The position numbers and the translations under genes are program-made. Below the pieces are notes generated by a model, which worked only from the letters and a program-made list of their open reading frames with translations, had not been told where the DNA came from and made no database searches. A stretch of 64,000 bases of DNA from assembly GCA_946406115.1 (NCBI GenBank), contig OX291552.1:1860001-1924000 (forward strand), written 5' to 3'. This document shows, piece by piece, positions 44,036 to 55,271 of this stretch. Every line of letters starts with the position of its first letter. Positions within the stretch are counted from its first letter, which is position 1. Source of the stretch: Apoda limacodes (taxonomy: Eukaryota > Arthropoda > Insecta > Lepidoptera > Limacodidae).

Positions 44036-45142
44036 GACACTTCGAAAATCTTTATTTAATATCTAGTATAACCTCCCTCTGCAGCTATGACGGCACGTAG
44101 TCTATCTCGCATAGATGCAACAAGATGCGTGCATAGATCAGTACCTCTGATATCATCCCATACTTGAGCACAGTGTGATCTAAGAGCTTGAGGGTTTCTT
44201 TCATTTTGACAGTCCCAGCGTTGAACCATAAGCCCCCATAAATTTTCAATAGGGTTTAAGTCAGCAGACCGAGCGGGCCATTGAATGGGACGAATGTCAC
44301 GGTGCAGGTTGAACCACGCCATAGTAGCACGGGCTGTGTGTATCCGTGCATTATCTTGAACGTAAGTAATGTGTGGGAATTCCGTTACAGGATACACTAC
44401 GCGCACAGTAGGCAGCATCACTTCTTCCAAAAGCGACACATAATTAATGGCCGTAGCCCTATTCTCTAACGACGCCAGTTCTCCGACGCCGGCAAGGCTC
44501 ATCGACCCCCATAAGTTTACTGTAATGCGACCTGACTCGTTTTGAGGCACAATATGACCTTCATCATACCGAGTTCGATTGTAGCGCCATAAAGTTAATC
44601 TTCCAATCAAAATCGAGATGTCGTCGCGCAAAGTTAAGCCGGGCTGTTTTGTGGTGAGGTTTCAGCTCCACTTTAATAGCATGGTGTCTGTAGTGTAGTC
44701 CAATATTGTGTTAAGCTCGTCGGATCGTCCGAGCACTCACACCATATAAAGCAGCAAATTACTAGTTGGTGTGAAACCATTATCTTCGTAACAACGAATG
44801 ATTTCTGTTATTTGCGCGGCGCGCGGCGGTTAGTATCGGTCGTCGTCCTGAATTATTTCTATGATCTGTTATTTGCCCTTCTTCGCCGTGACGCCTAATC
44901 CAAAACCTCACAGTGAATCGCGATATATTGAGTTCTCGTGATATAGCACTAATACTATGTCCATCTTCGAAGAGAAATATTATTTCAGCCCTTTTCTCCA
45001 GGGTTAAACTTGCCATTTTATTTCGTTATGAAAAAATCTTTTGTAAAATTTTACTGATTTCAAAACTACGTTCAAACAATATTTTTTGATAAATGTCATT
45101 TCAACAAATAAAGATATTAGTTCCATTATCAAAGAGTGAACA
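44036..45142 (-). mobile_element. Tc1-like DNA transposon, inactive
   Basis: Contains one broken transposase gene. Possible ends: CACTTCGAAAATCTTTATTT at 44038 and, on the other strand, CACTCTTTGATAATGG...ATCTTTATTT from 45142 inward. Both start CACT and share ATCTTTATTT, but I am not sure they are the true terminal repeats. It lies about 100 bases before the 5' end of the large nested LINE. Confidence 0.65.
44056..45016 (-). pseudogene. Tc1-like transposase with catalytic-region deletion
   Basis: N-terminal part (45016-44780) is a helix-turn-helix DNA-binding domain (LEKRAEIIFLFEDGHSISA, ISRELNISRFTVRFWIRRHG). A middle part in other frames reads GVSARTIRRA and HKTARLNFARRHLDFDW. The expected segment with the first catalytic Asp (a DEK motif) is deleted there. 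The C-terminal part (44631-44056) has GRITVNLWGSMSLAGVGEL, YVQDNARIHTA (second Asp) and SADLNPIENLWG (Glu). Such enzymes cut and paste the element at TA sites. Frameshift plus loss of the first Asp make it dead. Confidence 0.88.
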
Positions 45143-45300
45143 ATAATTCTTGTTGTTTTTCTCGATGCGTCATTTTGCATAATAGCTTTTGAAAGGTAAT
45201 AAGTAACTTGATATGGCATTTTAGACTTAGTCAAACAAGCGTGAGGCGCACCCACTAGCGAGGGCGTGTGTTTCTTTGTAGCGTTTAATCGCGGGTAAAA

Positions 45301-45699
45301 ATGACAAACGTTATAAAGTGCAACGAGTGCAATATTGTAATTGACGAACTACTATGTTACGTTCAAAACAAAGTGTCAGTGATAGATGAAGAGACGCTTG
45401 TGCGAATATGTACAACATCATTCACTTCGGACGAAATAACGAATGTAAAAGCGCTTCTGTTTGAGTCGATCCCAACAGACAGGCGAAAAATAATACGCAA
45501 AAATAAAGGTAAAGAAGAACGGGATTTATCAGATATTATAAATATTTTTAAATCGACTGAGCCCGACATTATCCCAGTATTTGTGGCTAAACAGCTGGAC
45601 AAACTACCACCGATTCTGTTTGATCACCTGGACTGTTCGAAACTACTGAAGGACATGTGGTTAATGAAAAATGAGATTGAAGACATAAAAGCTACATAT
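45301..45699 (+). pseudogene. LINE ORF1, N-terminal part before the copia insertion
   Basis: Starts MTNVIKCNECNIVIDELLCY; a CxxC near the N-terminus is followed by a helical region (LVRICTTSFTSDEITNVKAL, LFESIPTDRRKIIRK, KPPILFDH-like KLPPILFDHLD, LLKDMWLMKNEIEDIK). I recognise this N-terminal domain from ORF1 proteins of insect LINEs; it probably mediates protein or RNA contacts in the particle. The frame runs straight into the copia LTR at ACATAT and is continued by the target duplication at 54318-54322. The start codon choice is supported by the following conserved segment. Confidence 0.75.
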
Positions 45700-45841
45700 T
45701 GTTAATGTAAACCTTTTTCTATTATGTCATTCTTCCAAATTTAAATCTCTGTACAATTGACTTTCTATATTATGAAAATATACTCTTAGTGGTCAAACTA
45801 AATTGCGTACATTTATTTTATATATTTATCAATAATTAATA
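45700..45841 (+). repeat. copia 5' LTR (142 bp)
   Basis: Begins TGTTAATGTAAACC and ends CAATAATTAATA, so the ends are short imperfect inverted repeats (TGTTAAT / ATTAATA). Preceded by CATAT. Differs from the 3' LTR at about five bases. Confidence 0.93.
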
Positions 45842-45855
45842 GGTTATGGGCCCAG
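45842..45855 (+). promoter_or_regulatory. Primer-binding site for half-tRNA initiator Met
   Basis: GGTTATGGGCCCAG directly after the LTR is complementary to the anticodon stem-loop of initiator tRNA-Met (CTGGGCCCATAACC). Copia-type elements are known to prime from a cleaved 5' half of that tRNA rather than from its 3' CCA end. Confidence 0.88.
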
Positions 45856-45873
45856 ATCACGAAAAATAAGGGC

Positions 45874-46625
45874 TTGGCTACTATAAATAAGCTTTATGGC
45901 ATGGAAGATTATAGTTCATGGAAGTTTGCTATAAAAATGGTGCTGCTACGTGAAAAGTTGTACAACTTTACAGTAAGTACTCCAAAAGATTCTGTACTCA
46001 AAGATCGTGATGAGGAAGCTTTGGCTCTCATTTGTTTGCATGTAGAACCGCATGTTTACCCATATCTTCGGGGTGCTAATACGGCAAAGGAGGCTTGGGA
46101 TGCACTTGCAGTAGTTTTTGAGGACAAGGGGATCAATAGGAGAATTGCGCTTATGGATGCGTTGCTGGATGAAAAGTTGGTAAAACATGGATCGATGCAT
46201 GATTACATTTCTGCCGTGATGAGTCATGCTCAGAAGCTTAAGGACATAGACAAAGGCATTGATGACGACCTAGTTGCAGTTGTTCTTTTGAGGGGTTTGC
46301 CAGAAGAATATAAGCCCATGCGAATGGCACTTGAGCACTCAGGGATGAAACTGACATCGGAAAATGTTCGCTTCAAGCTCTTACAAGAAGATTCGCATAG
46401 AAGTAGTTTCAAATGAAACGGATACTGTACTTTTAGCTAAGAAAAAGCAACAGTCTTCTTCAGTCTACAAAGTTCGATGTTTTAAGTGCGGGAAAAAGGG
46501 GTCACAAGAAACCGGATTGCCCTACGCTACAGAATAAAGAAGTCGCTTCTACATCAAAAAGTAAAGATAAATGCTTGCATACTTTATTCGGTATTAGCGA
46601 TAGTGATGTGTTTAATTCTTGTGAT
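45874..46625 (+). pseudogene. copia Gag with zinc knuckle, frameshifted
   Basis: The frame from 45874 gives the copia Gag fold (MEDYSSWKFAIKMVL, LICLHVEPHVYPYLRG, AKEAWDALAVVFEDKG, VVLLRGLPEEYKPMRMAL) to a stop at about 46414. The likely original start is now TTG at 45874; the first in-frame ATG is at 45901. The zinc knuckle follows in another frame (CFKCGKKG, 46475-46500), and its second half (KKPDCPTLQNKEVAS) needs one more shift at about 46500. Gag packages the element RNA. Two frameshifts and a lost start mean no intact Gag. Confidence 0.85.
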
Positions 46626-47739
46626 TGGTATCGACACACATGTCTTTTAAAAAGGAATGGCTGAAGGACTTTAATAATTTTCAAAGTAACGCTAATGTAT
46701 GTTGTGCGAATAATGAGAAAATGTCAAGTTGTGGTAATGGTAATATTTCGGTAAGTTTGAATGAGAACTTTTATAAAATTAAAAATGTTACGTATGTACC
46801 TGACTTGCGTGCTAATCTTTTGTCTGTGTCAAGGTTAGTAGAGAAAGGTTTGTGTGTGATATTTCGCTCAAATGGTTGCGAAATATACGAGGAGTCAAGT
46901 TGTCATATTTCATTGACAAGTCAGCCTATAGCTACAGCTAGTAGAGTATCAGGTATCTATAAATTGGATAATTGTGTTCCAGTGTTAGATGGTGCTTTGG
47001 CTGCAGTTCAGGCAAATAGTAATACGACGATATGGCATCGGCGTCTTGGACATGTTAATTTGCGAGATCTGCTGTTTGTACCAGGCATTCAACTAGATAA
47101 TAACAGTCATAAGGTGGAGCCATGTATTCCATGCATCCAGGGTAAGCAACATCGTTTGCCTTTTCCTAAGAATGGTGATAGTCGGGCGGCATGTAAGTTA
47201 GACTTGGTTCATTCTGATCTTTGTGGACCAATGTCAGAAGTATCTTATGGCGGGGCAAAATACATGCTTATAATAGTTGATGATTGTACTAGAAAGATTT
47301 TTGCTTTCTTCTTAAAGTCAAAATCAGAGGTCCTTGAAAATTTTAAACGTTTTGTCGCGGAAGTTGAAACTGAAACGGGGTTGTCACTAAAGACTTTAAG
47401 GTCTGACAATGGGACTGAATATGTCAATCGGAATTTTACTGAATTTCTTAAAAGTAAAGGTATTAAACATCAGTTAACGGTTCCCTATGCTCCCGAGCAA
47501 AACGGAGTAGCAGAGAGAACTATTAGAACTATTTCTGAAATGGCTAGAACAATGCTGCTAGATTCAGGTTTGTCTAAAAAGTTTTGGGCTGAAGCTTGCA
47601 ACACGGCTGCGTACATCAAAAATAATCTGCCTCATAGTGGGAATCATCACAAAATTCCAGAATCGCTATGGTCAGGTAAAGAGTTTGATGCTAGTAATTT
47701 TAGGATTTTTGGTTCTTTAGCTTATGTCCATATTCCAAA
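46626..47739 (+). pseudogene. copia protease remnant and integrase
   Basis: The protease region is damaged: STHMSFKKEWLKDF is present but the Asp-Thr/Ser-Gly active site just before it is missing. The integrase is intact up to the LINE insertion. It has a zinc-binding motif (WHRRLGHVN, CIPCIQGK), first Asp in DLVHSDLCGPM, second in LRSDNGTEY and Glu in APEQNGVAERTIRT. FRIFGSLAYVHIPK ends at 47739, exactly at the inserted LINE's target duplication. Integrase would insert the cDNA. The open frame starts near 46625 without a known native start, as expected inside a polyprotein. Confidence 0.88.
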
Positions 47740-47742
47740 GAC

Positions 47743-48888
47743 AAAGGGGCCTGGCCGAACATTGCTAACGCTACGAAGGCCAAGCGTATCAATTATACGC
47801 ACGCCCGCAATGATGCCGAGCGCGGCATCAAAGTGCAGGTCCCGACACCGTCAGATTTCCGAAATCTGACGGCCTTCCTCACGGCTCAAAAATATGAGTA
47901 CCACACGTACTCATTGGCCGAGGAACGCGTTTTAAGGGCAGTCGTAAGGGGAGTCCCTAGGGAATTCTCCACCAAGACAGTCCAGGACGACTTAATCGTC
48001 CAAGGCCTCCCCGTACGGGAAGTACATCGCATGTACAATGGCCGTAATAAGTCCGAGTGCTACGACATGGTGCTCGTTGTACTAGACCTGACAACAGAAG
48101 GCAAAGCCATCTTTAATATTAAAGATGTTTGCAGCCTCAAAGGCATCAGGGTCGAGACTCCGCACAAGCGGTCGAACCCTAGCCAATGCCACAGATGCCA
48201 GCTATATGGCCACGCGCAGCGCAACTGCAGACGCAGACCGCGCTGCGTCAAATGTTTACGCGATCACGCCACTCCGGACTGTGATCGCGATCGCTCTAAC
48301 GCATCCGACCCGGTCGCTTGCGTACTCTGTGGGAGTGAAGGCCACCCAGCGAATTACCGCGGGTGCCCCAAAGCTCCCAAACAGAGCTCGCGTAAACCCA
48401 AACAGGGTAAATCGCGTCCCCCCGCCCCCCGCCAACAGGCTCCGCTCGTGCCTGCACCTCTCCCCGCTGTCAACGCCTGGAGCCGTCCCCCAGCGCTAGT
48501 CGTCGCGTCCAAATCAAAGGAGACAGACAAACTTTTGTCTACTCTCCCCGGGCCCGTCTCAGTTACGGGTATTCCCTACCCCGCCCCTCTCATGTCTCGG
48601 GACATTCCGCGTCCAGCGCCTATGAGAAGTGCTCTCGCACCTCTCGCGCATACGCGCCTTGCCCCCCCGCGCCCCTCTTTCGCGCTGCCCTGCAACGCCG
48701 TTCACACGGCCGAGCAGCAGCAGCCCCTCGGCATTCTCGCCGAGATTTCTTGGGCCTTCGACGCGGCCAATTTCGAGATCGTGTACGCCGAATACGTACA
48801 GATCACCGATTTCACTCAAATGCTCAGCTTCATGGCTAAGCATCGCGATTTCTTTGCCGCCCTCCGCAGGGTAGCTCCAAAACCTTAG
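47743..48888 (+). CDS. Jockey-type LINE ORF1 (Gag-like), 5'-truncated
   Basis: The frame is open from the insertion edge (KGAWPNIANATKAKRINYTH) to the stop at 48886-48888. It contains the region found before zinc knuckles in arthropod Jockey ORF1s (LTAQKYEYHTYSLAEERVL, VVRGVPREFSTKTVQDDL). Three CCHC-type knuckles follow: CHRCQLYGHAQRNC, CVKCLRDHATPDC and CVLCGSEGHPANYRGC. A long Pro-rich tail ends in a helical segment (FTQMLSFMAKHRDFFAALRR). The protein would bind LINE RNA. The natural N-terminus is missing, so although uninterrupted it is not a complete gene. ORF2 starts 8 bases after its stop. Confidence 0.88.
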   Translation, partial: KGAWPNIANATKAKRINYTHARNDAERGIKVQVPTPSDFRNLTAFLTAQKYEYHTYSLAEERVLRAVVRGVPREFSTKTVQDDLIVQGLPVREVHRMYNGRNKSECYDMVLVVLDLTTEGKAIFNIKDVCSLKGIRVETPHKRSNPSQCHRCQLYGHAQRNCRRRPRCVKCLRDHATPDCDRDRSNASDPVACVLCGSEGHPANYRGCPKAPKQSSRKPKQGKSRPPAPRQQAPLVPAPLPAVNAWSRPPALVVASKSKETDKLLSTLPGPVSVTGIPYPAPLMSRDIPRPAPMRSALAPLAHTRLAPPRPSFALPCNAVHTAEQQQPLGILAEISWAFDAANFEIVYAEYVQITDFTQMLSFMAKHRDFFAALRRVAPKP

Positions 48889-48895
48889 AACCAAA

Positions 48896-51891
48896 ATGGA
48901 TTGCACAACCGCGCGCGAAAAACCCCGGTCCGTCTCCATAGGCTATTTTAACGCCAACGGTCTCCGCAACCAAAGAGAGGAATTATCGCAATTCCTCTCG
49001 TCCCTAAAACCGGACGTCTTCCTCATCCAGGAAACGTTCCTAAAGCCCGCCGTCCGTACCCCTTCGATCGCGAACTATCGCACTGTCCGTAATGATAGAA
49101 CTGTCTCCAATCTCGGAGGCACTCTCATCTATTACAGGCGCTCCCTGCATTGCTCCCCTATCGATCCTCCACCGCTTACGAATTTAGAAGCATCCGTCTG
49201 CCGCCTAGCGATGACCGGCCGATCATCATTGCATCGGCATATCTCTCTCCCCTAAAAGACTTGCTCGAGAGCGACCTTCAGTCGCTCTTAAGTTTAGGCG
49301 ACGCCGTCATTCTTGCCGGCGACCTAAATTGCAAGCATCGCCGCTGGAACTCTTCTGTAACTTCACAAAGAGGCAGACTCCTCGACGATTTAGTTGACAG
49401 ACTAAACTTTGACATCATCGCTCCCATGACGCCCACTTACTTTCCCCACAATACTCGGAATAACCCCGACGTACTCGACATAGCACTTCTAAAGAATGTA
49501 AGGCTAAGCTTTCGCTCTATAGAGGTGCTTGACGAACTTGACTCGGACCACCGCCCTGTTGTCCTCCGATTAGGTTTCCCTTCGGACTCTCCTCCCGACA
49601 CTAGAACCGTGACGGACTGGGATAAATTTGGGCGATTGCTCGAAAATCCCAGCTCGCTACATCTAGACCGCGTTCCCAACGTAATCTCTTCCGCGACCGA
49701 TCTTAACGTAGCTATCAACTCACTCACTAGCCACCTGACCGCCACCGTTGGCGAGTGCTCACGACAGGTGCCGGTTGGTGATTATCACCACCTAATCCTG
49801 CCTCAGCACATCAGGTCGCTAATGACTGAGCGTAACGCGGCCCGCCGCGCTCGCGATCGCGCTCCCACTATCGATAATAAAGCTCGCTTCAACGACTTAC
49901 ACCGCCGTGTAAGAACCGCTGTAGCTGAGCTCCGCGCCCAACGTTTCGGTGATCTTATGGAGAACATATCTCCCTCTCACCAAGCTTATTGGCACTTAGC
50001 CAGAGCTCTAAAATCCGAAACCGCGAACTCTCTCCCTCCGTTATCTCGTCCCAACAACGTTCCCGCTTTCAACGACGACGAAAAAGCGGATTGCCTAGCG
50101 TCTAGCCTCCAAGCCCAATGTGCCTTAAGCACACAGCCCTTCGATCCCAGAACTTCTCTGCCTCCACAAGACCCCCTGCCCCCCGTCACTGTCGACGAAG
50201 TCGTACAGGTCATCAAAGACCTACGCCCCCGTAAGTCCCCCGGTGCGGACGGTATCTCTAACGATATCCTAAAGCGCCTCACTCTGCCCCTTGTCTGCCT
50301 CCTAGTAGCGATCTTTAACGCTGCTATGGAACATTGCATCTTTCCATCTCAATGGAAAGATGCAATTGTTATAGGCATCCATAAGCCAGGTAAAGCTCGT
50401 ACCGAGCCGTCCTCCTATCGCCCCATAAGTTTACTAAAGGCCCTTGGTAAACTCTACGAACGTCTCCTTCTCGCCCGCCTACGGAACGCTATAGTCTCCA
50501 GAGGCATTTTAATAGACGAGCAGTTCGGCTTCCGTGCCAAACACTCATGCGTCCATCAAGTCCTCCGCATAACGGAACATATCCTCACTGGCTTTCAGCC
50601 AGCGTTAGGTAAGACCCGTCACACGGGCCCTGTCTTCTTCGATGTAGCGAAAGCTTTCGACAAAGTCTGGCACAACGGTTTAATTTTTAAACTGTACAAC
50701 TTTCAGTTGCCAGATCGTCTCGTGCTCATCATACGAGACTATTTGTCGAATCGTAGCTTTCGCTACAAAGTCGAAGGCACTCTCTCTTCCCCCCGCCCCA
50801 TTGAAGCAGGAGTCCCACAAGGGTCCGTGCTCGCCCCCATCTTGTACCTTCTGTACACAAACGATATTCCTAAAACGATAGGTACCAATCTAGCCCTCTT
50901 TGCGGACGATACCGCTCTCTATACCACAGATAGGCAAGTGAGTCGAATCACTGAGAGACTCCAACCCGCTATCACCGCCCTAGGCGAGTGGTTTCGGAAA
51001 TGGAGAATCGAGGTGAATCCCGACAAAAGCTCTTCCGTTCTTTTTACCCTAGGCCGCCCTCCGCGACCTTCTCCCCTTTCTCTTTTCGGTCGTGCCATTC
51101 CCTGGCAAAATAAGACCAAATATCTCGGTGTGACCATGGATAGTCGTTTGAACTTCCAAGCTCACACCAAATTAGTCAGAGACCGAGCCGCTTTTGTCCT
51201 CGGCCGTCTCTATCCCATGATAGGCAAGTATAGTAAGATGTCGCTTAGAAATAAGCTAAATCTTTACACAACTTGTATCCGCCCCATACTAGCTTATGCT
51301 AGCGTAGTCTTTGCGCTGTCCAAGCGCAATCTCCACAAACTCTAGACCCTCCAAAACCGCTTTCTCAGAGCGGCCACTGGAGCCTCTTGGTACGTTCGCA
51401 ATGCGGACCTACACAGAGACTTCGAACTTCCCACGATTCCCCAATATTTTAAAGACTTGGCAGTCCGCTTTTTCGAGCGTACGCAAAATCACCCGAATCG
51501 ATTAATTGTGCAATCCACAACGTATCGTCCCCCCGATCGACCCGGTCACGGTCGTAAAACTATTGTTAGGCGGCCTCGGCACGTACTAACGTCCCCAGAT
51601 GACGATCTCGCTGTCCGGATAGCGAGATTAGTCTCTACGACCTCCCCGAATAGGGCCTCCCTCCAAACACGACGCCGACGTCCCCGGGTTCGTCGGCGCC
51701 CACAAGGATACACTAGGTATCAAAGAGTGCCGGGGCGCTTCTCGCCCCCACTCAATCGCAATCGTACCCGCGTAACGGGGAACTCCCCTCCTGGCGGTGA
51801 CTCACCTTCGGGTTCGAGACTCACGCCGGTCGAAGGGACGCCCCCGAGAGCGACAACCCAAGCCGAGGCTTCCCCCGCGGGGAGCCCTTGA
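48896..51891 (+). pseudogene. Jockey-type LINE ORF2: APE endonuclease and RT
   Basis: ATG at 48896. Endonuclease motifs are GYFNANGL, LIQETFL, then after a 1-base shift near 49210 SAYLSP, LAGDLNCKHRRWNS and LDELDSDHRPVVL (catalytic His). RT motifs are SPGADGISNDILK, YRPISLLKALGKLYE, QFGFRAKHSCVHQV, FFDVAKAFDKVWH, GVPQGSVLAPILYLLYTNDI and the catalytic FADDTALY (about 50900). A TAG at 51343-51345 truncates it. The C-terminal part (TLQNRFLRAATGASWYVRN) stays in frame to 51891, ending in an Arg/Pro-rich tail. One frameshift plus one stop: recently dead. Confidence 0.92.
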
Positions 51892-52022
51892 GCGTTGGGC
51901 GCTATATGGGCTGAGGCTCCTTCAGAGTCTCGCCCCAAAAGTCCGGTGAAGCAGTAATGGCTGCAACAGCCAACTGCATAGTCAGCTCAGAAAAAAAAAA
52001 AAAAAAAAAAAAATATTCCAAA

Positions 52023-54168
52023 AATGTGTCGCCGGAAATGGGATGCTAAAAGTAAAAAATGTATTTTTCTGGGCTATTGTTCAGAAACAAAAGGATATCG
52101 TTTTGCAGATCCTGATAATCCAAATAAGATTGTCTGGGCAAGGGATGTAACTTTCCTTGAAAGTGTAAGTGACAATAGTATCTGCAATCAGGACTCTGTG
52201 ACTGAGGACTCTATACAAGAGCAATATCCTGACTTGCTGGAAAATCAACACCAAACACAGTGTGTGTCTGTAGAGCAACAAGCTGTTACGGATTCATCCT
52301 GTGAATTATCAGAGCTAATTCCATGTTGTGGAACTGGTGACAAGACTTCTGAAATTGAGTGTATTGACTCAAACGAGACAGAGGTACAGTCAGACCATAG
52401 TAACACAGTACAGCAGGAAAGCACTGTTGGTATTTTGGAATCTGGGAATTTAGAGATACAATCAGACTGTAGTTGCTTGGATCAAACTGGACCTACTGTT
52501 AGTATACAGAACCCTGACGAGACCGTGTGCATGGATAATACTCAGATAAATGCAGAGAGAAGATATCCAATGCGGAATAAAGTACGAAATGAAGATCTAG
52601 ATTTTATGTACTATTACGCAAACTTGGAACAAGAACCTATTACATACATAGAGGCTATGAACCGAGATGACAAGGTAGATTGGTTAGATGCTATTTCTAA
52701 GGAACTAGAATCTATGCAGAAAAACAGCGTATGGGAGCTTGTAGATAGGCCTCCAGAAGCGAAGGTTGTTGGAAACAAATTGGTTTTCAAATACAAATGT
52801 GATGCTGATGGAAACATAAAACACAAAGCGAGGCTTGTCGCTAAGGGTTTCTCTCAGACTTACGGAGTAGATTATTATGAAACCTTTTCTCCTGTAGTCC
52901 GAAGATCTACTATAAGATTGCTTTTATCCTTGGCTGCAAACTTAAATTTAAGCATAGATCACTTAGACGTAAATACAGCCTTTTTAAATGGTGACTTAAA
53001 TGAAAAAGTTTTTATGCAACTGCCAGAAGGTTATCAGTCGAAAGATTCTAAAAATAAAGTTTGTTTGTTATGAAAAGCTATATACGGGTTAAAACAAGCG
53101 TCAAGAAGTTGGAACGAGAAAGTTAATAATTATTTGTTGACATAAGGATTTCAAAGACTAGAAGTTGATAATTGTGTTTATACTAAAAGGAAACCAGATT
53201 ATTTAATTATAATAGCTTTATATGTTGATGATTTCTTTGTTTTTCATAATAGTACTAAAGAAAAGGACATTTTGTTGCAAAATTTACAAAAAGCTTTTGA
53301 AAAAGATCTAGGAAAAGCAAAGCAATGTTTGGGTATGAGACTGCGAAAGGATGCGAAGGGATCAATTTTATTAGATCAATGTAAATATATTGAAGCTATC
53401 CTTGAGAAGTTTGGTCTTGGCGATTGCAAGGGTGTGTATACACCAATGGAATTCAAATTACAGTCTGAACTCGATAGTGAGATAAGTGAGTGCACTGATC
53501 ATCCATATCAGTCTCTGTTAGGTGCTTTGAATTATTTAGCAACAAATACGCGTCCTGACATTTCTAATGCAGTGAGTATATTAGGACAATATAACAACTG
53601 TAATAAAGAAGTTCATGGGTAGTCAGCCAAGCGTGTTCTTCGTTATCTAAAATTAACTAAAGACCGGTGTTTAAAATTCACCAAAAGCGGCTTTGAAATT
53701 AATGGTTTTGTGGACGCTGATTGGGCCGGAGATGTCAAAGACAGAAAATCTTTTACAGGTTTTTTGTTCAAGGTTGGCGAATGTTTAGTTTCTTGGGAAT
53801 GTCGGAAACAACGGTGTGTTGCGCTTTCATCAACAGAAGCAGAATATGTAGCGTTGTCTGAGGCGTGCAAAGAGGCGATTCATTTGCAAAATCTTATATC
53901 TGATTTGCTGGATCAATCTGTAAGTAAGGTCACAATATACACAGATAACCAAAGTGCTATTAACCTTGCTTTAAATCCAGTTTATCACAGACGAACGAAG
54001 CACATAGATGTTAAGTTACATTTTGTTAGAGGTTGTGTGCAAGATAAGTCCTTTGATGTTTGTTATATGTGTACAGAGGATATGCCTGCTGATGTACTGA
54101 CAAAGCCACTGAGCCGAGTTAAGCATGAGAGGTGTATGGCAAAGTTTGGTATGGTAGATTTAATTTGA
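52023..54168 (+). pseudogene. copia RT and RNase H, three premature stops
   Basis: Continues Pol after the LINE: KSKKCIFLGYCSETKGYRFA, an acidic linker, then RT with WELVDRPPEAKVVGNKLVFK, KARLVAKGFSQTYGVDY, HLDVNTAFLNGDL, IYGLKQASRSW and the catalytic LYVDDFFVF. RNase H follows with FVDADWAGD, ALSSTEAEYVALSEA, YTDNQSAINLA and the RTKHIDVKLHFVR end typical of copia. Stops lie at 53071 (TGA where Trp is expected), about 53143 (TAA) and 53620 (TAG where Trp is expected). Reverse transcriptase and RNase H convert element RNA to DNA; this copy cannot make them intact. Confidence 0.92.
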
Positions 54169-54175
54169 GGGGAAA
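54165..54175 (+). promoter_or_regulatory. copia polypurine tract
   Basis: TTGAGGGGAAA directly precedes the 3' LTR, the standard site for plus-strand DNA priming. Confidence 0.85.
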
Positions 54176-54317
54176 TGTTAATGTAAACCTTGTTCTATTA
54201 TGTCATTTTTCCAAATTTAAATCTCTGTACAATTGACTTTCTATATTATGAAAATATACTCTTAGTTGTCAAACCAAACTGCGTACATTTATTTTATATA
54301 TTTATCAATAATTAATA
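54176..54317 (+). repeat. copia 3' LTR (142 bp)
   Basis: Matches 45700-45841 with about five substitutions (for example CTTGTT for CTTTTT, TAGTTGTC for TAGTGGTC, AAACTG for AAATTG). Followed by CATAT. Confidence 0.93.
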
Positions 54318-55271
54318 CATATGCTACGCTTGATGCTGTAAAAGAACTTAAAAGCGATATTTTTTCGATTAAGAAATGACTCATTACCGCCAGCATCAGC
54401 GTTTAAAATAAATCTAAAACGTGGTGCTTGGTTAGACAGCGGCCCTATGGGGCTGGCACATGATGGACAACAAACATTAATGAATGACGACACTGAATCA
54501 TTCGATAATAATAGGTCTCCTTCCTCACAATATAGAAAAGTGAGGGTAGTTAGAAACCAGACGGATTCTATATCAATTGAGACTCAACACTCGGTAGAAC
54601 TCAACCAGACAAGCCCGAGCCCCGGGCGGGGAGCGGTAGGCGTACGGGGCGCGGGAGGAGTGCGGTCACCCGTAGATCAGATGGCGGATCCTCGGACCGG
54701 TTCTGAGTCGGACACTGCGCATACATCACTCATACCTAGCCAGACGCCACAGGTAGCGGAGCAGCTGATTGACACTGTGACCGACACCGGCCTTAGTAAT
54801 AATAAGACGGAACGATGTGAGTCAGAGCGGTCGCTATGTATAGGCGAAACTGTGGTGCATCAAAATAATAACAACGAAGGGTGGAAAACAGTTACAAATC
54901 GAAAACCGATGAAATATCGAGTTTCAGGCAAATCAGGTGTAGCCCGTGACTTAGAAGGCAGCTTCAGAGCGGCTGAGAGAAAAATTCCTATGTTTATTAC
55001 GAACGTTCATTTATCTACGGCAGAGAGTGACATTGTGAAACATATTTATAACAAAACACATGAAACTGTTACTCTGGAGAAAATAAATATGAAATTTGAT
55101 AGAGGGCACAAAGCATACAAAATTCTGATATCAGAGATAATTTTGCCCAGGTACATGGACGAGAAATTCTGGCCTGCAGGTGTTATAGTTAGACGTTTTG
55201 TGCACTTCAGACACAAGAGAGCGAATATTGCGAAAATTTCTGACGGCTTAAAACAACCAAACAATGGATAA
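54318..55271 (+). pseudogene. LINE ORF1, C-terminal part after the copia insertion
   Basis: Resumes with ATLDAVKELKSDIFS in the frame interrupted at 45699, then shifts frame near 54360. From there it is open to 55269-55271 (274 aa from an internal ATG at 54447). The middle is acidic/Ser-Thr-rich and contains a GWKTVTNRKPMKYRVSGKSG stretch. The C-terminal ~100 residues (KIPMFITNVHLSTAESDIVK, HIYNKTHETVTLEKINMKF, FDRGHKAYKILIS, WPAGVIVRRFV) form an RRM-like fold typical of ORF1 C-termini in this group. It overlaps the ORF2 start by eight bases (55264). Confidence 0.78.

Larger units (their letters stand above)
47740..52012 (+). mobile_element. Jockey-type LINE inserted in copia, with poly-A tail
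   Basis: Target duplication ATATTCCAAA at 47730-47739 and 52013-52022. The 5' end is truncated inside ORF1; the 3' end is a poly-A run (51991-52013). GC content is clearly higher than in the surrounding copia, so both edges are visible by composition. Two ORFs: a zinc-knuckle ORF1 and an endonuclease-RT ORF2. Confidence 0.95.
45700..54317 (+). mobile_element. Ty1/copia LTR retrotransposon with full structural ends
   Basis: 142-bp LTRs (45700-45841, 54176-54317) are flanked by the 5-bp target duplication CATAT (45695-45699, 54318-54322). A primer site follows the 5' LTR and a polypurine tract precedes the 3' LTR. Gag and Pol (protease, integrase, RT, RNase H) are in copia order with several breaks. 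A Jockey-type LINE interrupts it at 47740-52012. The LTRs differ at about five positions, so it is older than the BEL/Pao insertion. Confidence 0.95.

Noticed and set aside
47746..47869. Integrase frame extending past 47739
   Set aside because: The extra residues are out-of-frame translation of the inserted Jockey LINE, not part of copia integrase.
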